Source: Cyrtodaria siliqua (lineage: Eukaryota; Mollusca; Bivalvia; Adapedonta; Hiatellidae). Taken from it: a stretch of DNA of 64,000 bases. The translations under genes and the position numbers were made by a program. Numbering within the stretch: position 1 is the first letter of the stretch; every line of letters begins with the position of its first letter. The notes below the pieces were generated by a model, which saw only the letters and a list, made by a program, of their open reading frames with translations, was not told the DNA's origin and did no database searches. The stretch lies in the NCBI GenBank assembly GCA_037043455.1, contig JAWPHD010000086.1:186001-250000 (forward strand), written 5' to 3'. Shown piece after piece: positions 22,276-31,229 of the stretch.

Positions 22276-22774
22276 CTATCTTATCGTTACATACCAAAAT
22301 GCAACTAATACTTTCCTGCTTTTCCTGGTTCCTATCGCTCCCTTGATTCCAACGACCTCGACCTCTGTTTCTTCCACGACCTCTGTTATGGTAACTATTG
22401 TTGCATCTCCTTGCATGTTTATAGAAATAGCTTCAGATTCGATTTCCGCGTTGGCCTCAGAACTCGCTTCTTTATCATCTTGCACGACTGCAACTCTAGG
22501 CTTAACATCTGTTTTCCTACAATCTACTGTTCGATGATTACCATCACAGTGGTTACATTTCCATGAATAGAATGGCGTAGCAGCAAAACTTACCCGTTTC
22601 ACACTTGGTGATCTGAACATGTTACGATCCCATCCACTGTCACGATTATGCCTATCTCGCTCACAGTTATCTCTAACCAGCAAATCACCACTTCCACATC
22701 TCGCATAGGCAAATAAATCGGCTTGTACTGCCATCTCTGTTCCATCTTTAAACATTTTCTCTTTCAAGAACAAA
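22276..22774 (-). pseudogene. Gmr1-like element Gag C-terminus with zinc knuckle
   Basis: The frame restarts at FLKEKMFKDGTEMAVQADLF, the continuation of the Gag helical domain interrupted by the PLE at 22777-23337. It continues through an Arg-rich stretch to WKCNHCDGNHRTVDC, a CCHC zinc knuckle (C-X2-C-X4-H-X4-C). The knuckle binds RNA in Gag proteins. An acidic, Glu-rich linker follows before the protease. The frame shows no knuckle lesion. Confidence 0.75.
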
Positions 22775-22776
22775 TA

Positions 22777-23337
22777 CAATATAGATATAAAAATCGAACA
22801 GGAAAAGCAGCATTCAAGGACGACAGTCAAACACAAACGCACACAGAAACAAAGAATAAATTTAAAAATGAATAAAAGGCCAAATAAGACATCTCAAACA
22901 CAAAAGAGTTCACAATAGGGCTACAGCCTTGGAATGGTGCGTGGCAAAAAAGGCCGCTGGGGATTTAAACCAGGTTCTAGGGTGCACCAAACCTCACACT
23001 TACCCTATTGTCAACCCAATAAAACGGGACAGTGTAAATAAATAAATCCCCGCCATGAACTATTCTCTACACAACAAGGCAGTATTAATAGGCAATATAA
23101 GTAAAACACACAGATGCTCGTGTATATGTAAATACAAAAAAACAATATCCTGGAAAGCCACAAAGAAGGTACTCTATGACTTGGCAGAAGCCAGAGAAAC
23201 AAGAGAATAAACCATTGAAGCACGACAAGACAAGACTGCAGACAAACATTAAAAGTCAGCGTCCTTTTGGACTTTAGGTAGACGTCATCATAGGGTCCAC
23301 ATCCTGTCTGATCATCGCACAATCAAAGAGGAAAGTA
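22777..23337 (-). mobile_element. PLE tail inserted within gag
   Basis: A minus-strand PLE tail of about 560 bp. It begins (minus) TATACTTTCCTCTTTGATTG and ends CCTGTTCGATTTTTATATC. Gag sequence is directly continuous on either side (CNRDF before, FLKEKM after). The enclosing helix is still visible, with GGGTTGACAATAGGG against CCCTATTGTGAAC (one mismatch). Confidence 0.8.
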
Positions 23338-23338
23338 T

Positions 23339-23760
23339 AGGGGCGAAAAAGTCTCTGTTACATATAGTTACTAACTGGTCACGCAACAAATAATCTATAA
23401 CCTCTTCATACGTTTTACCCATCTTACCTGACTGAAACCATCGTTTTAGGTTATTATTTGACTTTCTGAGGTATTGCACATATGTCTCACCTTGTTCCGG
23501 TCTGGCTGTTATAAACCTTTTCCGAAAACTCTCCTCGGTTAGCTGAAAACATTTTAGCAACGCATTTTTAACTTGTTATAATCTAGAGCATCATCAGTAG
23601 GTAGTTTTGAATACACATCTAGCGCCTTACCTCGTAAAGGTGCACTTAAATGCAATGACCACTGCTCAATCTTCCATCCTTGCACTGCGGCATATCGTTC
23701 AAACCTAGCCAAGTAACTGTCCATATCATCTTTATCGTCATCAAAAATGAGATATAGGGT
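23339..23760 (-). pseudogene. Gmr1-like element Gag central domain
   Basis: The minus strand encodes DDKDDMDSYLARFERYAAVQ, GWKIEQWSLHLSAPLRGKAL and DVYSKLPTDDALDYNKLK. After a frameshift near 23557 it reads CFQLTEESFRKRFITARPEQ, GETYVQYLRKSNNNLKRWFQ and LLRDQLVTICNRD. This is the alpha-helical capsid-like region typical of Ty3/gypsy Gag. It is flanked by PLE insertions on both sides. Confidence 0.8.
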
Positions 23761-23905
23761 CCTATAGAAACCACAGCGTCCGAACGCAATGGCATCGTAG
23801 GTCCGCACTGTACTGCAAACAAGGACTTGATAATACAATGAAAGAGATAAAAAAACAACAGAAAGGGTGTTGAAGACAGGGTTACTGACTTGGAACGGTC
23901 GGTAA
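23760..23905 (-). mobile_element. PLE tail, second subfamily, inserted within gag
   Basis: On the minus strand the words GACCGTTCCAAGTCAGTAAC, CCCTGTCTTCAAC, ACCCTTTCTGTTG and CAGTGCGGACCTACGATGCC match the PLE tail at 28370-28520. The fragment is about 145 bp and ends GGTTTCTATAGGAC next to Gag sequence. Confidence 0.75.
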
Positions 23906-23924
23906 CCCATGGTAACTACAGGTC

Positions 23925-24316
23925 AATTTAACTACAGGCGGTTCTCTTTCAAGATGCTTCTTGTTCTAGCTCAACAATCTCCAATGCTTGTTTATGCTGC
24001 ATCTCGGGTAGTTGCATCGCCCTCATGTGAGACCTATTTTCCTTATCTGGCAACCAATCCTGCTCCTGCTTCCGACTATCATCCCGCTCTCGTTGAATCT
24101 GAAATTGTAGCTCTAACATTTCTTGTTCCTCAGACTGGGCTTCAGAACGCTTTTCCTCCACCTCATGTTGGGACTGCAACCTCTCTTCCTCTGAATCCCG
24201 TTCCTTCTGATGTTGCTCCCGCTCCTGTCTTGCTACTCATGAACAAAATTCGTCAACGCTTCAACAGTATATTCAAACCTCTCACCTATCTCTATCAACG
24301 CTTTAAAACTAGTCAT
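23925..24316 (-). pseudogene. Gmr1-like element Gag N-terminus, coiled coil
   Basis: A start codon at 24316 (minus) opens MTSFKALIEIGERFEYTVEA. A frameshift near 24237 leads into a long Glu/Gln/Arg-rich stretch (RLQSQHEVEEKRSEAQSEEQ, EMLELQFQIQRERDDSRKQE) that would form a coiled coil. It reads into the Gag central domain beyond the PLE fragment at 23760-23905. Confidence 0.65.
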
Positions 24317-24507
24317 GATTGAAATTAACTGTCCATACACACTTAACATATCTGAAGCTATGCAACACTGTATAACTATCCGCACCTACGGCCTCGCATA
24401 GTGCGAACCAAACACAGTACCCTACGGTATAATCAAGGGATATTAATTATGAGTATATATATATAAGGGTGAGAAAATACATACATCTACAAAATACCCT
24501 TCGTGTT

Positions 24508-24552
24508 TGTGTAACCCTGATGGAAGGGTAAGCCGAAAGCGCTTGGGTTTTT
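24508..24552 (+). ncRNA. Hammerhead-ribozyme-like motif, decayed copy
   Basis: The plus strand reads CCCTGATGGAAGGGTAAGCC, then GAAAGCGCTTGGG. This parallels the minus-strand motif at 24986-25024 but with a damaged helix II (AGGG against GCC). It lies in an arm of the inverted PLE-like repeat. A third, truncated trace (CCCAAGCGCTTCCGGC, minus sense) lies at about 24745-24761. Confidence 0.4.
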
Positions 24553-24590
24553 ATAAAAAGTAGCACTGTATAAATGTTTTTTTCCCCATC

Positions 24591-24669
<79 letters not shown>

Positions 24670-24985
24670 GGAAAAAACATTTACACTGTATAAATGTTTT
24701 TTTCCCCATATATAAACATTTATACAGTGCTACAGTTTATAAAAACCCAAGCGCTTCCGGCTAAATGGAGATATTTTGATCAAGGGAAGTAACAAAAGTA
24801 CTAATAATAGAATATTGTTGGTTTGATGAAAGTAAAATTATATATATATATGTATATAAGGTTGAGAAAATACATACATGTACAAAATACCTTTCAAAAA
24901 GCACCGGATCCCGAGGGGTTACGAAAATGTTGGAATAAATTAATAGATGGGGAAAAAAGAATTTATACAGTGCTACAGTTTATAA

Positions 24986-25024
24986 AACCCCAAGCGCTTT
25001 CGGCTTACGCCTCCATCAGGGGTA
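24986..25024 (-). ncRNA. Candidate hammerhead ribozyme in a PLE-like terminal repeat
   Basis: The minus strand reads ACCCCTGATGGAGGCGTAAG, then CCGAAAGCGCTTGGGGT. Elements of a minimal type I hammerhead are present: CUGAUG(G)A core, helix II GGC-GUAA-GCC, GAAA core, a self-complementary helix III (AGC/GCU), a U-U cleavage context, and a short helix I CCC/GGG. Hammerheads are established in PLE terminal repeats. One extra G after CUGAUG departs from the consensus CUGAUGA, so activity is uncertain. Confidence 0.45.
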
Positions 25025-26587
25025 CACAAACACGAAAATAACAAATACGAAACAAAAAAACTCTAAAATACACGGTAGTTTAAATAAAACTCTTTAAAAA
25101 ACAACTTATCGTTTGGCAGTGTTGCAGAAACTGGTTACTTTGAATAGACACTCTGGAGCCAAATGTGATACTAATAAAAGAACATATCTGGTTCGATGAG
25201 GGTAAAACTGTACCCTGACATTTAGTTATGACGAGAGAGTAAAAATGTGAAAAAGATAACACAAACCCTACCTCAAAACCTAAAACCTAAAATCGATACT
25301 GCAGGATAAAATATAAAACAACTCCAAAGCTAATAAAAACAAGGAATAAGGCTAAACAAATAAAATAAAATAAATGGAGATATTTTGATCAAGGGAAGTT
25401 ACAAAAGTACTTATAATAGAACATTGCTGGTTGGATGAAAGTAAAATTGTACGCTGACATTTATGATTAGTTATGAAGAGAGAGTATGTGAGTAAATAAC
25501 CCTATACCTAAGACAAAGAATCTATACTGCAGGATATAGTAAAAACAACTCCAAAGTTAAATGAAACTATGAATAAGGCTAAAATAATATATAAATGGAG
25601 AAAATTGGACCAAGGGAAGTAATAAAAACCGGAGTATGTGTGTTTACATTTATATCATCTGTAAGATGTATCTAGTCCCCTTTGTTGATTCCTACTGGAT
25701 GTTTTGTGTTTAAGGGTCTTATCCCTGTTGAGTTTGTAGCACTGTATACATGTTTTTCCCCATCTATATATATATATATATATATACACATACCTCATTA
25801 TACAGTACGTATACAGCACGGTACAATACGGTAATCTACCCTCATGTAAACCGCACACGTCTCAATATATCCCTACGCTTCACTGCACTTTAAAGCTACA
25901 CACTCTAACTATTTATGCTAGCAATATACGTTAATACCTTTAACTATTACCTTAACACCTTTGAAATGAAGTGTAACCACTATGGACATACATGAAACGG
26001 TATTATTACGGTGGATTTTCGGTGTAAGTACCCACGTTATAAATTATTACTTAGAAGTTTCAGGTTTACTCCCCACACCGGTAAATTAGTATTTATAAAT
26101 TGTCTCGCCAGCAGATACTTAAATTTACATTAATTTTAACACTCACTTTGTCTTGGCTTTCTCACGATCTCTCCCCTCGGCAGGCCGTCACCCTACCCTC
26201 AGCTTCCGCGCTGTCCTACGGATACACTATACGTAGTATAACGCAGCTGAGGTTTCATCTTAGGGATCTGAGTGTGGATTATATTTACCCCCGTTCTTCC
26301 TAAGACTATTGACTGTATGTCAGGTCAGCTGTCACACACACACACTGACCACTACCGCCGGCGCGGTCGTCGAAACTGCAAAAGTGAACATGTTTGGTTT
26401 AACAATTAAATCACCGGAGAATTTATTTTTTTAACCATATTATCTCTAAAGGACCCTATTTGTAAGTTAACCTTGGAAAAACAAAAATAATTACATGCTC
26501 TTTTAAAAAGCAAATTTTTCACGTGTTTTCTACTCTTTTTTGTTTTAGATTATGCCTCGGGTTACTGTCCCCTGTTTGTCTTTTGAT

Positions 26588-26605
26588 ATACCACTTCTGA
26601 CACCA
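26588..26605 (-). other. Primer-binding site of the Gmr1-like element
   Basis: On the minus strand TGGTGTCAGAAGTGGTAT begins one base after the CCACCCTTTCA end of the 5' LTR. TGGTGTCAG-AGTGG is what I would expect from complementarity to the 3' end of a leucine tRNA, including CCA. The tRNA assignment is from memory of tRNA ends and is not checked. Confidence 0.6.
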
Positions 26606-26606
26606 T

Positions 26607-26779
26607 TGAAAGGGTGGACCGATTGGTCATATCAACAGAACAGTAGGGACAATCCCCCAAGGAACAATCATAAAGTAAAATATTTACAAATGTATTAACA
26701 ACATGAATGTTACAAATCAAATGAATGACAGATGGTGATGATAATGTGATGAAAGCTAATTAAAGTTTCATGAAGATGA
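26607..26779 (-). repeat. 5' LTR remnant of the Gmr1-like element
   Basis: The sequence aligns with 17153-17330 (shared words GAAAGGGTGGACCGATTGGT, AAGTAAAATATTTACAAAT and GATGGTGATGATAATG). It is cut after GTTTCATGAA(A)GATG, where PLE sequence begins, so only the LTR 3' end remains and the outer part of the element is lost. Confidence 0.75.
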
Positions 26780-27066
26780 ATGCGCGCCGCCAGAGTGAAG
26801 TTATTGGTGCGTTTAATAATACATCTCGGTATCTAGAAGACTACTCAATATTGATAACCCGTTCTTTGCTCATGTGGTTACTAACATTTATCTACCAGAG
26901 CTCACGTTGATTAAAGCCAACAGTTCGGATACTGAAGCCCTCGATTTCTAATGATTTCATACATACTAAAATCTATGATAAGAGAGATGAAGTTAACTTT
27001 TACATCGTTAACTATTCACACCTGGATGGGGATGTACCTCGTGCTACATCATACGGGGTTTATATA

Positions 27067-27605
27067 CTGAAAGAAATAAGTTTAGCAAGTAAATATGGAT
27101 ATCTAGCTTAAATAAATATATTGTAATTTTATAATGTGAAGCATTTGAAAACACTGGAATGACATAGGGTGATATTCTTTTTCATCTGTCATTTGTGTTC
27201 CAATGTAAGAATCAGAGTTATCTCCCATTTCACATTTAAAAAATACAAATATGATAAAGAGCTTGATTAAACTTTATTAAATAATGTTTCTGGGTCTCAA
27301 GTTATAAACGCCGCAAAACCAATTGTCAATAACCTTGCCATTATAAAGATATAGGGAACAAAAGTTTACCATTTGTGAAATTACCCCTCCCTTTACATTG
27401 AAATAAAAACGAAATTATAATTTCTGCATAGCTGGTAAATTTAAACTTTTTTATTTTTTTCCGCAGATATCGTTTTTAAAACAATGCCCTGTATATAATC
27501 AATAATTATGTTAATTATATTATTCAGGACCTCTGCCACGCATAGTCTAGAACATGAGCAATGGAATTTACCACGTTATTTACTTGCTAAACTTATTTCT
27601 TTTAG
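27067..27605. mobile_element. 539-bp MITE with TA target duplication
   Basis: The inverted ends are CTGAAAGAAATAAGTTTAGC (left) and, reverse-complemented, CTAAAAGAAATAAGTTTAGC (right), each continuing AAGTAAAT. TA flanks lie at 27065-27066 and 27606-27607. It splits the PLE frame between GVY and the following residues, which confirms it as a later insertion. The terminal repeat is shared with the 247-bp element at 4245-4491. Confidence 0.8.
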
Positions 27606-28292
27606 TATATGTTCCAGCTTGAGCTTGTAATGATGTTATAGACTTCAATGGTCTGATCGAAATCAAGTTATTGCAAGTAAACTTCTTCAGCAGGGTTTTC
27701 TTTATCACAAACTACGTAGATCTTTCTCAAAATTCTACCGCCGCAACGAAATCCTACCGGAGAAGTACAACACAAACCTTAAAACTCTTCTGCGACTAGA
27801 AATATCACAACTCTTATTTTATGGAGATGTGGTCTATAAACTTCGTAAGTTAAAGGGATCTGACGGATTTCCTGACCACTTTACAAAATGAATCAGGTAG
27901 TTCGGCAGAAAAGGGTACGACCCTTCAGAATTACAACGCACTGCGTGTTTAGTGATTGACCCCTCTACAGTCAGTCACTACGCTTCATGTTTCCCTTGTG
28001 AGATGACTGGACAACTTCTTGAGACTCTATGATTGCACCTACTGAAACCCCGACCAAGGGAGGTAGGTGCATGTCGTACCCTAGATTTGTTTTCAATTTG
28101 GCTTCAACTACTAAGGTTGTTCAGTCCAATTCTGGATACATCCTGAGATGTTTCTTATTTTGTATTTTATATAGCTTTACAACAACATCTTAGTGTTTCT
28201 TTTGTTATTTTCTCTGGATGTGGACTTTATTGTTAGAGAATTCACTTTGATGGGATGTAGTTTTGTTTACACTGTCTTGTCTTTTTGGGCGC

Positions 28293-28397
28293 TGAAGACA
28301 GGATAATAGCGAGGATTGTGTACACATAAGATCGATTCAAGCTAACTTGTAGGCTTTATTGCCTACTGACCGTTCCCAGTCGGTAACATTGTCTTCA
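28293..28397 (+). ncRNA. Folded RNA of the second-subfamily PLE tail
   Basis: TGAAGACA (28293-28300) pairs with TGTCTTCA (28390-28397). Inside are a perfect 6-bp hairpin GTAGGC-TTTATT-GCCTAC (28349-28366) and ACCG-(8)-CGGT (28369-28384). The layout is the same as at 16542-16653, but both the closing helix and the first hairpin have different bases that still pair. Confidence 0.7.
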
Positions 28398-28784
28398 CCT
28401 CCCTTTCTGTTGTATTTTATCTTTTTCATATAATTCATTTAATAGTGCTGCATGTTTGTAATACAGTGCGGACCTATCATGCCATTGCGATTGAACGCTG
28501 TGGTTTCTATAGGACTCTGTAGCTCATTTTTGACTGTTACCTGTGATATGCAGGCTTCATAACCTCTGCTCCCAGCTAAATCCCATTTTGTTCATTTTGC
28601 CCATTGTTTTCTCGTTTAGGGCAACGCGTTTTGCTGCAAACTGGGACCAAACGCCGCTGGCCATGGAATGGTGTGAAAATACTGCATTGAAGGTTCCATG
28701 TTCACCGTCATATGCATATCATCTTCGGGATGGCTCAAATTTATGTACTATTGGCATTTTAAATATTGAGTTCTGCTCAACCCG

Positions 28785-28838
28785 GGGCTAGAGGGCGTGA
28801 ACGGTAGCAAGCACATTTCACTACCGTTCATGAACATG
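28785..28838. repeat. Short inverted repeat
   Basis: TGAACGGTAG (about 28798-28807) and CTACCGTTCA (about 28821-28830) form a 10-bp stem with a 13-base loop. The surrounding 28560-28860 sequence gives a short open frame without a recognisable motif. It lies inside intron 2. Confidence 0.5.
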
Positions 28839-29000
28839 TCTCAATCAAACCTAGACTGACATATCTTGTATTTACTGTTCTCGACGATTTCCAAATACTC
28901 CTTTCATACTTGTTTTGAAAATCTTCTAATTCGTCTCTGGGTTGTTATTCCAAAGTTTAACCGAGCATTTGCATTATCCTCAATAGTGTTGTTTTCATTT

Positions 29001-29087
29001 ATACAGGTTATGCAGCTGGCAGACATTTCCAACATTTCGTTTTACATGTATATGGTTTATATATAGATTTAATAAGGATAATACACT
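29001..29087 (+). pseudogene. Decoy copy of the exon 3 splice acceptor
   Basis: The 23-base word TATACAGGTTATGCAGCTGG(CAG) occurs here (29000-29022) and again at the true acceptor (29166-29188). It includes the AG and the first codons of exon 3 (GYAAG). Read in the gene's phase this copy would give GYAAGRHFQHFVLHVYGLYI and reach a stop soon after, near 29094. It is either a remnant of a duplicated exon or an unproductive alternative acceptor. Confidence 0.5.
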
Positions 29088-29172
29088 TGTTTTAAAAGTT
29101 GTATTAACAAAACATCGGTAATAAAATTATATAAAGCATTTTCGTGAATATTTGTCTTTCTCATGTATACAG

Positions 29173-29660
29173 GTTATGCAGCTGGCAGCAATCACGGTCA
29201 TAGCGGTGGAATGACCGACACACTTTGCCTTCCTAAACAACCGCAATGGGCAAAGTATTATGCTGGAGTGCAGTCGGAAGGCTTTATATATGGCTCGGAA
29301 TATCAGAGTGATGGCGGAAATCCTCAACTAAAATACATTTTTGGTAAAGCAATTTTGGATCAAGATGTACCTTGCGTTGTTTGTGAAGCGGTCGGCCGTC
29401 TGATTCAGATGGTGGTACCGGCACGTACTCATTGTTTCGACGGCTGGATGCTTGAATACACTGGTTATATGATGGCAGAGCGTTACTCACACCTAGGAAG
29501 AAGCCAAATGAAGTGCGTCGACGTGGATCCAGAGGTTTTGGATGGTCAGAGTGCGAACAGTAATGGACACCTATTTTTTTTCATGGAACCAGCAGGCCAG
29601 CTTCCTGACCCACCTTACATTAAAGAGAGAGAACTGACATGCGCCGTCTGCACTAAATAA
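29173..29660 (+). CDS. Exon 3, C4-type collagen-like domain
   Basis: The terminal exon begins after the acceptor TGTATACAG| and completes the Gly codon left by exon 2. It encodes about 161 residues. The order is YAAGSNHGHSGGMTDTLCLP, QWAKYYAG, EGFIYGSEYQSDGG, QDVPCVVCEAVGRLIQMVVP, ARTHCFDGWMLEYTGYMMAE, KCVDVDPEVLDGQSANSNGH, LFFFMEP and the closing RELTCAVCTK. The spacing of Cys and the 'LCLP...PC.VC...C..GW...Y.GY...CVD...C.VC' pattern match, from memory, the family annotated as short-chain collagen C4-like in molluscs. That family's function is not established; extracellular-matrix or recognition roles are inferred. The ATG at 29163 is intronic and not a start. Spliced product about 303 residues, extracellular C terminus. 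Confidence 0.85.
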
Positions 29661-30080
29661 GAACATTGGTTTTTAATGAGATTTTTGTTTTTATTGTATT
29701 AATGGTATGTCGTGGTATTTATTTAATCTTTAAAGCGGATATATATTTCGGCGACAACAGTCTTTATACTTATGCTCCAGAACATTTTTATGGCTAACGT
29801 GTTGGCAGTTATGTGCACTTTTATTTCATAAACGATGTACACCTTGCATAAACTATGAAAACTATAGTAGAGAACTGGCGTGTGTCGCATACATTCAGTA
29901 TAGCTGGTGCTATTTTGGGTGATTTATTTCTTTATAGTTTTACTGTATTATTTTGTTTAAAACACGATAATCGAATGATCGATAAATTTAAATTTGCTTT
30001 GGCTGTAATTCATTTTAGATACAATTCTAAATATTTCTTTTCCTAGTATTATTGTTGTAACATTTTCTGTTTTAGATCTG

Positions 30081-30086
30081 AATAAA
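30081..30086 (+). terminator. Polyadenylation signal of the host gene
   Basis: AATAAA lies 421 bases after the stop at 29660, the first canonical signal on the plus strand after the coding region. The intervening sequence is AT-rich 3' UTR. Confidence 0.55.
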
Positions 30087-30109
30087 AGTAGCAGTCACCT
30101 ATACAAGTT

Positions 30110-31215
30110 TGTATAAATAGCATGGTACACACTTTATATATTCGTTCACTGGTAGTTTTTTCGGTCAAATATATTTCTCTATTTCTTTTGCTAAGGCAGA
30201 TGGCATATTTGTGTTGATTTGTGATTTTTTATACGAGCATAAGTTAGGACTGATATTTTTCAACTTAGATTTATTCTGACAAATACTACAAAATAGCAAA
30301 TTGTATAACTAAAAATAAAAACACTTTGAGAAGTATTTTTGTCCCGGGTTTTAACCCCAATCTGGCTGCATATTTCTTTCTACCCTGTGACATTTGATTT
30401 AAACAAAAATGTTAAGTCATCTACTAAGGATTTCTTTTTTTAAACCTTACTGATAAATACAAATCAATCTTACAGACCACAACAGCCATCATGACATGAC
30501 GCAGATAAAATAAGATAAACTTTATTTGGAGTCAGCAAGACATTAAAACAATACAACATAAGCTTTTGCAACGACTATAGATAACATGAAGTGTATTTAG
30601 AACAACAGTAAAATAAAGCTATCACAGGAGAAATCGAGTTACATTATTATGACAACATTACCAATTAAGAGTATATAACGCAACCACTTTAAAGAGATTG
30701 AACAAAACTAGGAATATTAAACAGATCTGTTTTGCGCGGGGAATTTAGTTTGCGTTTTGGATGTATTTATTATTAAACATGACCATATAAACAGGACGTC
30801 TTTTAAAGCAATATAGTATTAATATAGACAGTATACAGTAAGTTTATATGAAATGATTTACTGGTATGTTTTTCTTATAACAATGTCAAAATAAGCTGTT
30901 AACTTAAAAGAAGTGTCATAAAGTCTCATAACTTGGAAATGAAACAAATCACTAGACAATTTACACATTTTGGCAAAGTATTCTTTCAAAAACGTATCAC
31001 GAAATCTCGTTTGAATACATGTATCATATCATTTGTCCCCATTACATTGTGCGGTTATGCATACTAATGCTAGATTGCTGAGAACACTTTGAATATTACA
31101 GGTATATACATCTTTACATTTACATAATTAGAAAGCAGAAACTATCTAGATACAACTAATTGGGTCATTGGGTAAACAATGCGTATTCAATACACACAGT
31201 CATATCCGTTAAGTG
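30110..31215. other. Downstream flank, nothing firm
   Basis: No gene is visible. A segment near 30507-30560 (AAGATAAACTTTATTTGGAG, TCAGCAAGACATTAAAACAA) looks like the reverse complement of a polyadenylated repeat end, but I cannot assign it. Confidence 0.4.
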
Positions 31216-31229
31216 TTAAACACAATTGG

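Larger units (their letters stand above)
24440..25800. mobile_element. Cluster of PLE-like terminal repeats with hammerhead-like motifs and TA microsatellite
   Basis: This region lies between gag and the primer-binding site of the Gmr1-like element and is foreign to it. It contains inverted and direct copies of a unit with CACTGTATAAAT, GGGGAAAAAA, TTTATAAAACCCCAAGCGCTT and CGGCTTACGCCTCCATCAGG. It also has three direct copies of AAATGGAGATATTTTGATCA (24763, 25372, 25594, the last diverged) and a (TA)n tract at about 24593-24667. The unit resembles PLE terminal repeats. No coding sequence is visible. Confidence 0.6.
17153..26779 (-). mobile_element. Ty3/gypsy LTR retrotransposon with copia-like domain order (Gmr1-like), inactive and nested
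   Basis: The element runs on the minus strand. LTR copies at 26607-26779 (truncated) and 17153-18239 flank a primer-binding site, gag, a zinc knuckle, protease, integrase, RT and RNase H, then a polypurine tract. In minus-strand order integrase (21519-20520) comes before RT (20210-19572) and RNase H. That is the Ty1/copia order, although the RT itself is of Ty3/gypsy type. Within Ty3/gypsy this order is known for the Gmr1-like group. Five PLE-derived insertions and one SINE-like insertion interrupt it. The integrase core is deleted, the protease Asp is replaced, and there are many stops. It lies antisense within intron 2 of the host gene. Confidence 0.8.
26785..28535 (+). mobile_element. Penelope-like element, second subfamily, with nested MITE
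   Basis: The fragment begins within RT motif C (NNTSRYLED; canonical YLDD, so the first Asp is Glu) and continues through YDKREDEVNFYIVNYSHLDG. It is interrupted by the MITE at 27067-27605 and resumes with KLLQQGFLYHKLRR-like, SQLLFYGDVVYKLRKL and LQRTACLVIDPSTVSHYAS. The tail includes the folded RNA with a different stem sequence (28293-28397) and ends around GGTTTCTATAGGACTCTGTA. It lies right beside the truncated 5' LTR, so it may have caused that truncation. Confidence 0.75.

Noticed and set aside
29163..29172. ATG at 29163 as the start of a 165-residue protein
   Set aside because: The ATG lies in the acceptor polypyrimidine region. The family's N-terminal signature is supplied by exon 2 and the phase fits splicing at 29173.
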